Shown here: piece by piece, positions 27,744-37,215 of the stretch
Position numbering within the stretch: position 1 is the stretch's first letter
Layout: each line of letters begins with the position of its first letter
Origin: Leptospira johnsonii
GTDB lineage: Bacteria; Spirochaetota; Leptospiria; Leptospirales; Leptospiraceae
Assembly (NCBI RefSeq): GCF_003112675.1
Contig: NZ_BFAY01000008.1
Coordinates: forward strand, 62,001 to 126,000
Reading direction: 5' to 3'
Length of the DNA stretch: 64,000 bases
Notes under the pieces: model-generated
What the model was told of the DNA's origin: nothing
What the model saw: the letters and a program-made list of their open reading frames with translations, nothing else
Databases searched by the model: none
Made by a program: the position numbers and the translations under genes

Positions 27744-28365
27744 TCATCCTTCTAAAGAAGCTTGGGAAACTCATTATACCAGACCCAAAGCAAAACTTTC
27801 TTATCCGGATGAGAACTTGGTTCGGATGATCTCTAAATTCCCGGCTTCTTCCCCTTCGCCAAAGGCTTTGGATTTTGGTGCAGGTTCCGGAAGACATTGT
27901 GTTCTTTTGAAAGATTTCGGTTATGAAGTATATGCTGCAGATTATAGCGAGAATTCTATCCAGTCCGTTAAAGAGTCTTATCCTTGGGCCAAAACTTTTT
28001 TATTGAATACTCCTCCTTATCCTTTCGAGAAGGAAGAATTTGATCTAATCGTTAGCTGGGGAGTTCTGCATTATAATTCTCCTGATCTCGCAAAATCCAT
28101 GTTAGCTGATACCTTCCGCATTCTAAAAAAAGGAGGCTATCTCGCTGCTTCCGTAAGAGCAGAAGGTGACACTCATCTTAAGGCTGAAAAAGGCAAGATT
28201 GGAACTGCGGATCTCGCAGGCGGCGCAACGTGGTTTTATTCCAAAGAAGATGTGCAAAGTCTTCTTCAAAATTTTTCTTCCTTCGACCTGGGTTATACGG
28301 AAAGAACTCCATTAGGAAAATTGGATGAGAGGATTTGTCATTGGATCTTTCTCGCCAAAAAATAA
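27730..28365 (+). CDS. SAM-dependent methyltransferase
   Basis: A 211-residue class I methyltransferase. Motif I is ALDFGAGSGRHCVLL (about residues 44-58), with EVYAADYSENSIQ after strand 2. The motif IV region is FDLIVSWGVLHYN and the strand-5 region is LKKGGYLAASVR. It belongs to the UbiE/Tam-like small-molecule methyltransferases, substrate unknown. The start overlaps the ATP-grasp gene by 14 bases, and the end overlaps the next methyltransferase, so all three are probably translated together. The first residues are unusual for the family only in a long polar lead (HPSKEAWETHYTRPKAKLSYP). Confidence 0.85.
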   Translation: MKPADHPSKEAWETHYTRPKAKLSYPDENLVRMISKFPASSPSPKALDFGAGSGRHCVLLKDFGYEVYAADYSENSIQSVKESYPWAKTFLLNTPPYPFEKEEFDLIVSWGVLHYNSPDLAKSMLADTFRILKKGGYLAASVRAEGDTHLKAEKGKIGTADLAGGATWFYSKEDVQSLLQNFSSFDLGYTERTPLGKLDERICHWIFLAKK

Positions 28366-29228
28366 TCCAAGAAGAATGTCCTTTAAACGGGGACTGCAAT
28401 TGGGAACCTCTATACAGATCCGAGTTCGGTAACTTCGATCTTTCTATCCAAATCTGTAAAACCTGCGGCTTCCAAGCTCAATTTCCAAGACCTGAACCTG
28501 AGTCATTGTACACGGAAGAATATTATACCGGTAACCAAGACTTCACCTATAAAGACGAAAGGAAAACTGAAAAATTCGATCGATATGTTTGGTTTGCTCG
28601 TTTAAAAAATATTTCCAAATTCAAATCTTCGGGAAATTTTTTGGATATAGGTTGTTCCTTCGGCGGTTTTTTAGAATGCGCTAAAGAAAAAGGATTCGTG
28701 CCTTATGGAGTGGAAATTTCTCCCTTCTCCGCCAAACAAGCGGAGGCGAGAGGTTTCAAAGTATGGCAGGGCCAATTCCTGGATGCCGATCTTCCCGAAA
28801 ATTTTTTCGATGTGATCACATTGATCGAAGTGATCGAACACTTGGAAAACCCAAAAGAAGTATTTAATAAACTTTCCAGAATACTAAGGCCTGGAGGCTT
28901 ACTTCTTATCCAGACTGCGAATTTTGACGCCTGGCAGGCAATAGAAGCAGGCAAAAATTATCACTATTACCTCCCCGGTCACGTGTATTATTATTCTGCA
29001 AAAAACCTTCGGAAAATTCTTGCCATACGAGGATTCGAAAGACAGATTACTTACCTCGGAGTGGACTTCCCTCTTTCCGCTAAACTTTCAAAATCCAGGG
29101 GGAGTTTTTCTAGTTGGAAGGATTATTTTAAATGGTTCCGGATCTCTTTCTACCATTTTAAAAGTAAACTTTCAAAAAAGGGAATCCCGCTCACATCTTC
29201 TATGGTGCATTACGCGATTAAGAAATGA
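28341..29228 (+). CDS. SAM-dependent methyltransferase with N-terminal cysteine cluster
   Basis: A class I methyltransferase of about 295 residues. The N-terminus has C-P-L-N-G-D-C and, later, C-K-T-C-G-F, a zinc-ribbon-like pattern seen in methyltransferases of polysaccharide and sugar-modification clusters. The methyltransferase core follows: FLDIGCSFGGFL is motif I, then VEISPFSAKQAEARGF and FDVITLIEVIEHLENP. The start is TTG at 28341, set by GAGAGG 8 bases upstream; it lies inside the previous gene. An in-frame TTG at 28335 is possible but too close to that site. The last codons overlap the BrkB-like gene by 4 bases. Confidence 0.8.
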   Translation: MDLSRQKIIQEECPLNGDCNWEPLYRSEFGNFDLSIQICKTCGFQAQFPRPEPESLYTEEYYTGNQDFTYKDERKTEKFDRYVWFARLKNISKFKSSGNFLDIGCSFGGFLECAKEKGFVPYGVEISPFSAKQAEARGFKVWQGQFLDADLPENFFDVITLIEVIEHLENPKEVFNKLSRILRPGGLLLIQTANFDAWQAIEAGKNYHYYLPGHVYYYSAKNLRKILAIRGFERQITYLGVDFPLSAKLSKSRGSFSSWKDYFKWFRISFYHFKSKLSKKGIPLTSSMVHYAIKK

Positions 29229-31477
29229 ATTCTCATCCGAATACAAAGTACAGTAGATTTTTCGATTATATTCCGGACGCGGGTTTAGGACGAAAACTGA
29301 ATTTTACAGTCCGTGTTTTGGCTGCTTCTGCCTATCGTTTTGCCAAAGACGAATGCCTTATTAAGGCTTCCGGTATTTCCTATACTACGATCGTTTCTTT
29401 GATCCCTATGCTTGTTGTGGCACTTTCACTTTTAACTATCACTTCCGGGCTGGACAATCGTAAGGAAGAAATATTCGATAAAATTAATGCATTCTTTTTA
29501 GTCAGTAATATCAATCTGGATATCAATCCGTACTTGGATACTTTAGGAGAATTGATCGATGCCGCTAGACAGATAGGTGCCATCGGCTTTATTCTTTTAG
29601 TATTCTCGGCGACCACTGTATTAAGATCTTTGGAGAATTCTTTTAACTCCATCTGGAGGATAGAAGAAAAAAGATCGGTTCTACAAGAATTCGTATTTTA
29701 CTTTTTTGTTCTTTCTATCGGCCCTCTGCTACTTGTGATCGGAGACAATCTGGCTAAGAAAGTGACAGATGTATTTCGTCCTCCTCATTATCTGAGTATG
29801 GACAAGGATCTAGAAAATCATATCTGGATCTCTGGGGAGAATGGTACACTCTTTCGCATGGATTCAGGTCTCAAACAAGATTATTATCTGGATGAAAAAG
29901 ATATCGATCTGAAAAACATTCGTTGTCTGGATTCTTTCGGGGTTCGTGTGGACTTTTGCGAAAAACCGGATATCTCTAAGGAAAACTTTGTTCGAGTTTC
30001 CATCAAAGATGGAAAAGTATATGCTCTCTCCGAAAAGGGATTATTTCTCTCCCGGCCCGTGGACGGCTCCGTATGGAACGCAATCTATTTCGATAATTCT
30101 AATTTTAAAGATTTTGAATATATAAATGAAGGGAATTTTTATTTGATCTTCTCCAACGGAGAAGTCCTACATTTTTTCGCTCAGGGAAGAAGTTATAAAC
30201 CGGTATTCACAAATGTCCTGAAGATCCGAGCGAATAGGGTCTATTTTCCGGAACCTTACCTAGGATATATCGTGGATGAGGACGGGAATGTTTGGAAGAG
30301 CGAGGACGGTGGCTACACCTGGAATTCAACCAAGATCACAGGCCATGGACTTAAAGACATCCATAGAATTCGCCCCGGAGAACTTTTTGTCACGGGAGAA
30401 AGAGGTTCCGTTTTCAAAACGGAAGATGGCGGATACACTTGGAAAAACCTAAGTCATAAAAGATACACATTCAGCAAGGTTTGGTCCGTAGAAAATGAAG
30501 AATCAGCGGATATTTTCCTTTTGGACGCTCTCGGAAATATTTTAGTCTCCATAGACGGGGGAGAACATTGGAATACTTTTTATATTCCAGCAAAAGGCAA
30601 AGTGTTCGCATCCGGACTTCTGGACAGAAGTGAAAATGGAAGATTCAGATTATTGAATATTGGAGAATACAGAAAGATCAGCCTTTCAGAATACAAAGAT
30701 GTGAAATACGAGACAATCATCCTGCAAGGAGGAGAATCAGTATTCTCACCTTATAATATTCTAAAATTCTTCTTCCCATTGATCGGGATCTGGCTATTCT
30801 TCTTGGCATTATTCACTCTGATCCCGAATACAAAGGTCCCTATCCGCGCATCCTCTTGGGGAGCCGGATTCACTAGCGTGATCTTTTTGATCTTCCTCTA
30901 TGGATTTCAGGTGTATATCACCTCATTCTCCGAAACTACGATGATCGTGTATAAGGCATTAGCCTCCATCCCTATCTTCTTGATCGGAGTTTATTCCTTA
31001 TCGTTGATCGTTCTATTCGGAGCCGAAGTGACCGCTTGCGTGCAATACCCGGAAAGATATTATGCACCTTTCCAATTGATAGAAGAACATCATACTGCCT
31101 TTAGTTACGAATTCAGAAAATTGATCGGAGTTTTGAAAGCAGTCTATTTAGTCCAAAAAGAAAGTAAGATCGCTCCTCGCAATGGCGACCTTGCGATCAA
31201 ATCTGGACTTCATACGGAAGAAATCCCAAGGCTTACCAAAACATTATCAGAAGCAGGATTGCTCGTAGAGACGAATGAAGGAGGAGCCTGGCTGCCAGTT
31301 GTATCCGGAGAAGATCTCAGTTTGGGAGATTTTTATCGTAGGATTCCGGAACCTCTATTAAAGGAAGATCCTTCTTTCCATGTGTATCCGGATAAAGTAA
31401 GAGATAAAATGGACAAGGCGGAAACTTCTCTGCAAAAAGACCTGGATGCGATCAGTTTCAGGGATTTGATCGATTAA
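29225..31477 (+). CDS. YihY/BrkB membrane protein with inserted beta-propeller
   Basis: A 750-residue membrane protein. Residues about 25-185 and 505-610 match the YihY/BrkB (UPF0761) family: first half RFAKDECLIKASGISYTTIVSLIP and SATTVLRSLENSFNSIW; second half GIWLFFLALFTLIPNTKVPIRASSWGAG and SLIVLFGAEVTAC. Between them lies about 310 residues absent from ordinary family members of roughly 300-420 residues. The insert has BNR/YCF48-like repeats: SEDGGYTWNS (about 359), TEDGGYTWKN (about 399) and SIDGGEHWNT (about 442). This indicates a propeller placed outside the membrane. Residues about 630-700 resemble the winged-helix tail found in some homologues. It overlaps the preceding methyltransferase by ATGA and ends the operon. 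Function of the family is unsettled. Confidence 0.85.
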   Translation: MNSHPNTKYSRFFDYIPDAGLGRKLNFTVRVLAASAYRFAKDECLIKASGISYTTIVSLIPMLVVALSLLTITSGLDNRKEEIFDKINAFFLVSNINLDINPYLDTLGELIDAARQIGAIGFILLVFSATTVLRSLENSFNSIWRIEEKRSVLQEFVFYFFVLSIGPLLLVIGDNLAKKVTDVFRPPHYLSMDKDLENHIWISGENGTLFRMDSGLKQDYYLDEKDIDLKNIRCLDSFGVRVDFCEKPDISKENFVRVSIKDGKVYALSEKGLFLSRPVDGSVWNAIYFDNSNFKDFEYINEGNFYLIFSNGEVLHFFAQGRSYKPVFTNVLKIRANRVYFPEPYLGYIVDEDGNVWKSEDGGYTWNSTKITGHGLKDIHRIRPGELFVTGERGSVFKTEDGGYTWKNLSHKRYTFSKVWSVENEESADIFLLDALGNILVSIDGGEHWNTFYIPAKGKVFASGLLDRSENGRFRLLNIGEYRKISLSEYKDVKYETIILQGGESVFSPYNILKFFFPLIGIWLFFLALFTLIPNTKVPIRASSWGAGFTSVIFLIFLYGFQVYITSFSETTMIVYKALASIPIFLIGVYSLSLIVLFGAEVTACVQYPERYYAPFQLIEEHHTAFSYEFRKLIGVLKAVYLVQKESKIAPRNGDLAIKSGLHTEEIPRLTKTLSEAGLLVETNEGGAWLPVVSGEDLSLGDFYRRIPEPLLKEDPSFHVYPDKVRDKMDKAETSLQKDLDAISFRDLID

Positions 31478-31497
31478 ACTTTCTCGTTTGAAATTCC

Positions 31498-32310
31498 TCA
31501 AACCACTTTCGCTTTCGATATTTGATAAGCAAAAACTCTCGGAAAATATTTATGCAGAAAGATCCCGAATTTCTCTTTTGGACCGGCAATCACTATCTCA
31601 TTCTTTCCCAAGGCGATTGAATTAAGGATTTCTCTCGCACATTCATCCGCTCCGATCCCGGACCTGATCCCAGGATCTAATTTTCCGTGTTTGGATCCGT
31701 TTCCGGAGAAAGCATTTTCTGAAATTTTAGTCCGTACAAATCCAGGATAGACCAACAGAACTTTCAGATTTTCTTTGGAGTTCTCTGCACGAAGCGCTTC
31801 ATAAAATCCGGATAATGCGAATTTTGCGGCCGAGTATCCAGTTCTAAGCGGGACTCCAAACTTTCCAGCCACGCTGGAAACGGATACGATCCAACCTTGC
31901 TTTCTTTCGCGAAAATGAGGAAGTACAGCTAAAGAAAGAGCTATATTTCCGAAAAAGTCGACGTTCATGAGAGACTTGTAAGTAGACATGGAGGTTTCAT
32001 GCGCAAAGGACCTTTGACTAATCCCTCCATTATTGATCAGAACGTCCACTTTACCGAATTTAAGGATGGCTTGATCAGGCAAATTTTCTATATAAGAATA
32101 ATTTTCCAAATCGAAAGGAAGAACCAAACAGTCTTCATCAGTTTTTCCTAATTCTTCTTTTACTCGAATTAGCTCCTCTTCTCTTCTTGCGGAAAGAATC
32201 AATTTAGCACCGGAATCTTTCAACTCCGATGCCAGCGCCTCACCTATTCCGGAAGAAGCTCCGGTAATCCAGACAACCTTATCTTTAAAAAATGAATTGA
32301 TCCGACTCAC
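31498..32310 (-). CDS. Short-chain dehydrogenase/reductase
   Basis: A 270-residue NAD(P)-dependent oxidoreductase of the classical SDR family. The cofactor motif TGASSGIG is at 16-23, NNGG at 93-96, and the catalytic Tyr159 and Lys163 lie in YSAAK, with the serine stretch SVSSVAG just before. The extra C-terminal part ([21 protein letters not shown]) is a hydrophobic tail seen in membrane-associated SDRs of the DHRS7 type. It is the last gene of the aromatic catabolism operon and overlaps the FAH gene by 4 bases. It could oxidise a ring-derived dihydrodiol or alcohol, but that is inference from context. Confidence 0.88.
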   Translation of the reverse strand: MSRINSFFKDKVVWITGASSGIGEALASELKDSGAKLILSARREEELIRVKEELGKTDEDCLVLPFDLENYSYIENLPDQAILKFGKVDVLINNGGISQRSFAHETSMSTYKSLMNVDFFGNIALSLAVLPHFRERKQGWIVSVSSVAGKFGVPLRTGYSAAKFALSGFYEALRAENSKENLKVLLVYPGFVRTKISENAFSGNGSKHGKLDPGIRSGIGADECAREILNSIALGKNEIVIAGPKEKFGIFLHKYFPRVFAYQISKAKVV

Positions 32311-33257
32311 GATCCTTGGACCACCTTTAAGAACTGGTCTCCCAGATCAATCCTACGATCCGCTGTTCGTATGGAAGAATGAATCACATCCCCCGGCTGT
32401 AAATACTGGGTTCTTTTACTCTGCCCTTTTATGAAAAGTTCCCATTTTTTTCTTTCTGAAAGAAGTCCAGCGATCTTTTGAACCATCTTGCCTGGAGCCC
32501 TAAGAGCGCATCCGGAAGGAGTGCCTGTTAACAAAACATCTCCAGGAGATATATTACAAAAGTTAGATAGTTCAGTGATCGTCTCCTCCGGCTTGAATAC
32601 TAAATTGGAAATAGTATCATGCTGCCTGACTTCATCGTTCACAAGCAAGGTCAACTCCAGACTATTCAATATCTCAAAATCTCCCGGTTCCAAAACGGCC
32701 AGCACAGGCCCTGCAGGTAAAAACGTACGGTAAGATTTTCCCTTATACCACTGCAATTGAGGAAGTTGTATATCTCTTGCAGATACGTCATTCGCCATAA
32801 AAATGGCGGCCACATACTCTGATATATTTTGGGAATTTACTTCTATATAAGAATCTATGGATTTTCCGAAAACAAAACCGAGTTCTATCTCGTAATCCAA
32901 AAGTTTGACATGATTAGGCCGGATCACTTCACCCACGGGAGAAGTCAGGGATGCGTCCGATTTGGTGAAAAAAAGATTATAACTCTTATCGTCAGGATCA
33001 AGTCCAGATTCTATCAGATGTTGTTTATAATTCGCACCTTGGCAGATGATCTGGCACGGTGAAGAAATCGGAGAAAGCAATTTTACTTCTGAAAGTTTAT
33101 AACTCTTCGATCCGAGATTAGAGTTATCCTTCTTAGAGAATTCCAAAAATTTGCGCGTATCCAAATTCCCTAATCCGAGAGGATAAACCTTACCTTCTAT
33201 GAGTTTTGCCCAATCTATTTGTTTATCTTTCTCGAAAAGTACGTAATTCCTAGCCAT
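32307..33257 (-). CDS. Fumarylacetoacetate hydrolase-family protein
   Basis: A 316-residue cytosolic enzyme of the FAH family, which hydrolyses or hydrates beta-diketone or 2-keto acid products of ring cleavage. Metal-binding residues are in [17 protein letters not shown] (E-x-E), in the [13 protein letters not shown] segment (D), and in the [12 protein letters not shown] loop. The C-terminal [15 protein letters not shown] and [11 protein letters not shown] are typical. In this operon it would act on the extradiol ring-cleavage product. It is preceded by a gap of 16 bases after the dioxygenase gene and overlaps the SDR gene by 4 bases. Confidence 0.88.
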   Translation of the reverse strand: MARNYVLFEKDKQIDWAKLIEGKVYPLGLGNLDTRKFLEFSKKDNSNLGSKSYKLSEVKLLSPISSPCQIICQGANYKQHLIESGLDPDDKSYNLFFTKSDASLTSPVGEVIRPNHVKLLDYEIELGFVFGKSIDSYIEVNSQNISEYVAAIFMANDVSARDIQLPQLQWYKGKSYRTFLPAGPVLAVLEPGDFEILNSLELTLLVNDEVRQHDTISNLVFKPEETITELSNFCNISPGDVLLTGTPSGCALRAPGKMVQKIAGLLSERKKWELFIKGQSKRTQYLQPGDVIHSSIRTADRRIDLGDQFLKVVQGS

Positions 33258-33273
33258 AGTCCATTCCTTTTTC

Positions 33274-34383
33274 TTAATATTTAATCCAGCTTCTCGGAGA
33301 TCGTTCTGCGACCTTTTTCAATTCTATCAGCTTCCTTAACTCGATTTTCCTTCCTGAAAATATTCCTTTTACAAGTTCAACCAGCTTATCCAAAGAAAGC
33401 TCAGTGTCTAAAAAATCCTCAGGCATATCTTGTCCCCATTGGTACAGACTTTCCCTACTGATCAGGTGAAATCCTACTGGAACGGCATCGTCAAATTTAT
33501 CTCCGTCTGTATAGTGTTCCACGAGCATTCCACTTGGATCTCTCTGATAATCGAATATCTGACTTCCTAATATATGCCTTCCGATCCCCCAAGCTGGTTT
33601 CCAACCTCTTTTTAAAAGCCATTCCCTTCCTTTAGCTACTTCGTCCAAATCTTTCAACTCAAAAGCGCAATGTTCCAATCTATCGTCTATTCCGAAGGCA
33701 ATCACTATCGTATGATGATCCGTGAGCTCTTCTCCCAAATCACATCTTAAAAAAGCGATCACAGGCTCCTTGGATCCCGGAAGTATCTGTATATCGGAAG
33801 GGATCATACCAAATACTTCGCAATACCACTGTGCATTCTTTAAAAATTCCTGTTTTAAAAAAACTGCATGTCCCAAACGATTTACTTTCGCGGGTCCTAC
33901 ATCCCACGGTTGGGGCTGATTTTTTCGTAAGATCTTTCCATCACAATTCCAATGTATAGACTTTCTATCCGTCTCCTTTTCTGTAAAGGAAGAGGAAAGT
34001 AATACTGCATCCACCGGAAGGCCGGAAGGATCCTTAATCGTTACGGTCGGAAAATGCTCGGTGCCGAACCTTCCCTGAGGCCAGACCTCGGCTCCATCCA
34101 TACGTCTTAACCTTTCGAATTCCTCCGTCGAAGATATATACAATCCGAATCCAAGTAAAAAGTCCCTGTCGGCCTTTTCCAAAGACCAACAGGGTAGATC
34201 GGAGCTAAAGCCATGAAACAAAACTCTTTCCTTAGACAATTCAAAGGGAGAGAGCCCAAAATCCTTATAGTATTCGGCGGTTAATTCCGGATTTTTTCTT
34301 CCTAACCTAACATACGCGATATCTCTCGCCTTGCTTATAGGATTCTTCGATCTTGTCGGACATTTGGAAGGTAATTGTTTCAT
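33274..34383 (-). CDS. Extradiol ring-cleavage dioxygenase (VOC family)
   Basis: A 369-residue two-domain VOC enzyme cleaving a catechol-type ring next to the two hydroxyls with Fe(II). The N-terminal domain (about 20-130) is structural; the C-terminal domain carries the likely iron ligands His172 (NRLGHAVFL), His238 ([10 protein letters not shown]) and Glu289 ([10 protein letters not shown]). The spacing fits the 2-His-1-carboxylate of biphenyl-2,3-diol-type dioxygenases. [10 protein letters not shown] and [11 protein letters not shown] mark the ends of the two domains. It overlaps the hydroxylase gene by 4 bases. A C-terminal tail of about 60 residues is unusual. Confidence 0.85.
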   Translation of the reverse strand: MKQLPSKCPTRSKNPISKARDIAYVRLGRKNPELTAEYYKDFGLSPFELSKERVLFHGFSSDLPCWSLEKADRDFLLGFGLYISSTEEFERLRRMDGAEVWPQGRFGTEHFPTVTIKDPSGLPVDAVLLSSSFTEKETDRKSIHWNCDGKILRKNQPQPWDVGPAKVNRLGHAVFLKQEFLKNAQWYCEVFGMIPSDIQILPGSKEPVIAFLRCDLGEELTDHHTIVIAFGIDDRLEHCAFELKDLDEVAKGREWLLKRGWKPAWGIGRHILGSQIFDYQRDPSGMLVEHYTDGDKFDDAVPVGFHLISRESLYQWGQDMPEDFLDTELSLDKLVELVKGIFSGRKIELRKLIELKKVAERSPRSWIKY

Positions 34384-35975
34384 GGCATTTTTCCTCGATA
34401 GATTTCCGCAAATCTTAAAACGGTATCATCCGCTTCCTTTCCCTGAAAGACTGCAGCTACAATCTTATCCGGACGAACGATCGCGAATCGATCCGCTCCG
34501 CCGAAAAATTTCAAAAAAGAAGAAGTAACATCTTCGACGGAATTAGAGGTAATCTCGGATGCCTGTTGTTGATTCGAAATATGTAATATCATTCCTCCCA
34601 TTCTTTTCCAAATCTCAATGCAAGATTGGCTTAGTATCCGGGAAGGATGAACTCCGTAACCGACTAGACAGAGATGAGAGCCTAGTAAAGAATCGGACAA
34701 TTCCCAATTCCCGTCCTTCGATCGGAGAGGTGCTTGAGGAAAAACTGATCCGGGAGAAATAGAAGAATTCCTTAATGTATCCTTCTTTAAGAATAGACCT
34801 TTACCGAAAGAATTATCCGGTTTTAATCTCAGATCCGATAAATAAGGACGAGCAGGAGTAAAAGATAGGAACTTCATCAATAAGTCCCGGAAAAAAGCTG
34901 CGATCCTACTTCTGGTCATGATGATCGAACCCAAAAAAACAGCCAAACGTATCATCTTTTTTGCATGTGGCCTTCTCTCCATGTTATAACTGGAAAGTAT
35001 ATCTTTAGAAGCTTCTTTACGTAAAACGGATGCGATCTTCCAGACAAGATTGAAGGAATCCCTCATACCACTCACTAAGCCCTGTCCCGCAAAAGGAGGA
35101 GTTAAATGAGCAGAATCTCCCAGCAAGAATACTCTCCCCTTACCCATACATTCCACTGTCTTTGCTTGGAATCTATATACGGCTTTTCTCTGGACCTTCA
35201 TGGAAGAGAGTTCTCCCCAAGGGCGAATGAGTTCTGCAACCTTTTCCGGCTTCTCCATCTCCTCCTTGGTCTCTCCGTTCCTAAGAAGAAACTCCCAGCG
35301 TTGGGATTTTCCGGGACCTGGGACATGTGCGATAGGCCTTTTGGGATCGCAGATAAATTCAACCTTATCTAGAACGTTAGGCAAATCATCTACATCTAAT
35401 ATCAGCCAATCTTCCTTGTAAGAAGAACCTTTCAGTTTCCATCCTTGTTTTTCACGGACCTGACTATGAGCACCGTCGCACCCTAAAAGAAAACCTGTCG
35501 AAATTCTATAAGTAGTTCCGTTATATTTGACTTTTACGATAATACCCGAATCCGACTCTATATGAGTTAAATAAGTACATTCTGACCAAAGCTTTACATG
35601 ATCGAATCTTTCCAGGCCCTTTCTTAGAAGTCTCTCCAAGTCCGGCTGATAAATGGAAACCAAACGAGGATGTCCGTCCATGGATCCCATAGAATTGATC
35701 TTAGCTAATGTTCCTACGTAAGGGGAGATCATTTCCACCCAGGAAATGGATGGCATAATTTTAGAAGCCTCTTCACCTAGCCCGGAAGCTTGGAGTATTC
35801 TCAAAGCGTCTTGGTCCAAGGAAATGGCTCTTGGGATTTCCAAAATTCCCGGATTCTGATCTATAAGCAGGACTGGAATTCCTTCACTTCCCAAAAGATT
35901 CGCGGTCAGAACTCCTACCGGGCCCGCACCTACGATTAAAACATTTGGTTTCTCCAATTCCTCGACTTCTTCCAT
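34380..35975 (-). CDS. FAD-dependent aromatic hydroxylase (MhpA/PheA-like)
   Basis: A 531-residue class A flavoprotein monooxygenase that hydroxylates an aromatic ring with NAD(P)H and O2. The FAD-binding Rossmann motif is VLIVGAGPVGVLTANLL (about 13-29), GCDGAHSQVR is the DG motif (about 164-173), and GRVFLLGDSAHLTPPFAGQGL (about 284 onward) is the second FAD motif. The C-terminal thioredoxin-like region is present. The nearest named relatives are MhpA-type 3-(3-hydroxyphenyl)propionate hydroxylases; the real substrate is unknown. It is the first gene of a four-gene operon, divergent from a TetR gene whose operator lies between the two. Confidence 0.88.
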   Translation of the reverse strand: MEEVEELEKPNVLIVGAGPVGVLTANLLGSEGIPVLLIDQNPGILEIPRAISLDQDALRILQASGLGEEASKIMPSISWVEMISPYVGTLAKINSMGSMDGHPRLVSIYQPDLERLLRKGLERFDHVKLWSECTYLTHIESDSGIIVKVKYNGTTYRISTGFLLGCDGAHSQVREKQGWKLKGSSYKEDWLILDVDDLPNVLDKVEFICDPKRPIAHVPGPGKSQRWEFLLRNGETKEEMEKPEKVAELIRPWGELSSMKVQRKAVYRFQAKTVECMGKGRVFLLGDSAHLTPPFAGQGLVSGMRDSFNLVWKIASVLRKEASKDILSSYNMERRPHAKKMIRLAVFLGSIIMTRSRIAAFFRDLLMKFLSFTPARPYLSDLRLKPDNSFGKGLFLKKDTLRNSSISPGSVFPQAPLRSKDGNWELSDSLLGSHLCLVGYGVHPSRILSQSCIEIWKRMGGMILHISNQQQASEITSNSVEDVTSSFLKFFGGADRFAIVRPDKIVAAVFQGKEADDTVLRFAEIYRGKMP

Positions 35976-35988
35976 AAAATGAAATACT

Positions 35989-35999
35989 AATCAAAAATG
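35989..35999 (+). promoter_or_regulatory. Second half-site of the TetR operator
   Basis: AATCAAAAATG matches the right arm of the palindrome at 36045-36070 in 10 of 11 positions. It lies 13 bases upstream of the hydroxylase start, where a bound repressor would block that operon. Confidence 0.4.
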
Positions 36000-36044
36000 A
36001 TAAAAACGTCAATAAATTTAGAAAAAAAAATAGATAGATCAGAT

Positions 36045-36070
36045 CATTTTTGATAAATCTATCAAAAATG
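36045..36070. promoter_or_regulatory. Palindromic operator between TetR and aromatic operon
   Basis: Perfect inverted repeat with 11-base arms CATTTTTGATA and TATCAAAAATG around the spacer aatc. It ends 19 bases before the TetR start and lies 70 bases upstream of the hydroxylase start. Position and symmetry fit autoregulation by the TetR protein. Confidence 0.75.
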
Positions 36071-36089
36071 TAATTGTGTCATAATTTGG

Positions 36090-36740
36090 ATGAAGGAATC
36101 ATCTCTTATGACCTCGCCACCCAAGAAACTACCCCCGAAAAGAGAGAGAACTCGGGTCCAAATCCTGAAAGCTGCTCTCAAACTTTTCGCAAGAAAAGAT
36201 GCAGGAGAAGCGTCAATCTCGGATGTGATTGCGGAAGCTGAAATTGCAAACGGAACCTTTTATAATCATTTCAAAACCAAGGAGGAACTTTTAGAAGCTT
36301 CCTCCTTGGCTATGATAGAATCTCTCGCCTCCGAAGTGGAAACCATTATGGGAGATCTGGATGATCCTGCGGAAAGAATGGCGTTGGCGGGAATTTACTT
36401 CTTTAAAAAAGCAAGAATGGATTCGAATTGGGCCTGGGCACTTATCCGAATTGCAGCTGTAACACCTAGGATGAGCGACATGCTTTTAAGTTATCCATTG
36501 AGAGATCTGCAAAAAGGTGTCACATCTGGAAAATTCACCATCGAATCTACAGAAACCGCACTCGGACTTTTTGTGGGTTCCTTACATTATGGGATCCGGA
36601 ACATATTAGAAGGAAGGGCAAAGAATAAATTACACGATAGAGAAATGATGACCCTTGTGCTTAGAAGTTTTGGAGTAGATATCGAGATTGCGAAAAATCT
36701 AGCTTCCAAAGGTTTCGAAAGAGCCTGGAAAGAAGACTGA
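36090..36740 (+). CDS. TetR-family transcriptional regulator
   Basis: A 216-residue repressor. The N-terminal helix-turn-helix is in residues about 15-65 (ILKAALKLFARKDAGEASISDVIAEAEIANGTFYNHFKTKEELL). The C-terminal ligand-binding region follows. An ATG at 36108 (residue 7) has AAGGA 10 bases before it and may be the true start. The divergent aromatic operon and the palindrome at 36045-36070 make it the probable local repressor, released by an aromatic substrate or intermediate. It converges with flgJ with 4 bases between stops. Confidence 0.9.
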   Translation: MKESSLMTSPPKKLPPKRERTRVQILKAALKLFARKDAGEASISDVIAEAEIANGTFYNHFKTKEELLEASSLAMIESLASEVETIMGDLDDPAERMALAGIYFFKKARMDSNWAWALIRIAAVTPRMSDMLLSYPLRDLQKGVTSGKFTIESTETALGLFVGSLHYGIRNILEGRAKNKLHDREMMTLVLRSFGVDIEIAKNLASKGFERAWKED

Positions 36741-36744
36741 TCGA

Positions 36745-37215
36745 TTAAACTTTTGAATCTAACTTAGAGATTGGTGGAAGATTAGAAGACAAAGATTGAT
36801 AGATCTGCTCTGCAAGTCCCAAAGAGGAATTCGCAGATAGATTCTTAGAATATTCGTCATAGAGCATATCTTCGAAAATTTCTTCCGCGTATCCACCGTC
36901 TATCAGTCCAGACTTATGAACTGTCGATTTCATTTCTTTCAACATCATCTTTACGAAGATGGATTCGAATTCTACGGATGCATCGTATAATTTCTTGCGA
37001 TATGGATCGGCGGAAATCTCTTCTTTGATATTATGAGGCATTTTTACCTCGGAAGAGGAAACCTTTCCGGATAGAGTATTATTAAATTCTTCTCTCAATT
37101 GGTCCGGAAAAGTTTGGCCTGGCTTTACATTCTTCTCTTCTCGTAAAAGTCTTTGCACTTCCGGTCTTTCGGAAAGATCCAATTTAGATCGATAGTCTTG
37201 GATTTTATCTATCAT
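36745..37215 (-). CDS. flgJ: Flagellar rod-binding protein, FlgJ N-terminal type
   Basis: A 156-residue protein equivalent to the rod-binding domain of FlgJ, without the muramidase domain found in enterobacterial FlgJ. The core is KKLYDASVEFESIFVKMMLKEMKSTVHKSGLIDGGYAEEIFEDMLYDEYSKNLS (about residues 75-130), where MLxEMR-like and L-x-D-E motifs are conserved. It caps and supports rod assembly in the periplasm. It is the last gene of the flagellar operon; its start shares one base with the end of flgI. A separate hydrolase would have to open the peptidoglycan. Confidence 0.88.
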   Translation of the reverse strand: MIDKIQDYRSKLDLSERPEVQRLLREEKNVKPGQTFPDQLREEFNNTLSGKVSSSEVKMPHNIKEEISADPYRKKLYDASVEFESIFVKMMLKEMKSTVHKSGLIDGGYAEEIFEDMLYDEYSKNLSANSSLGLAEQIYQSLSSNLPPISKLDSKV

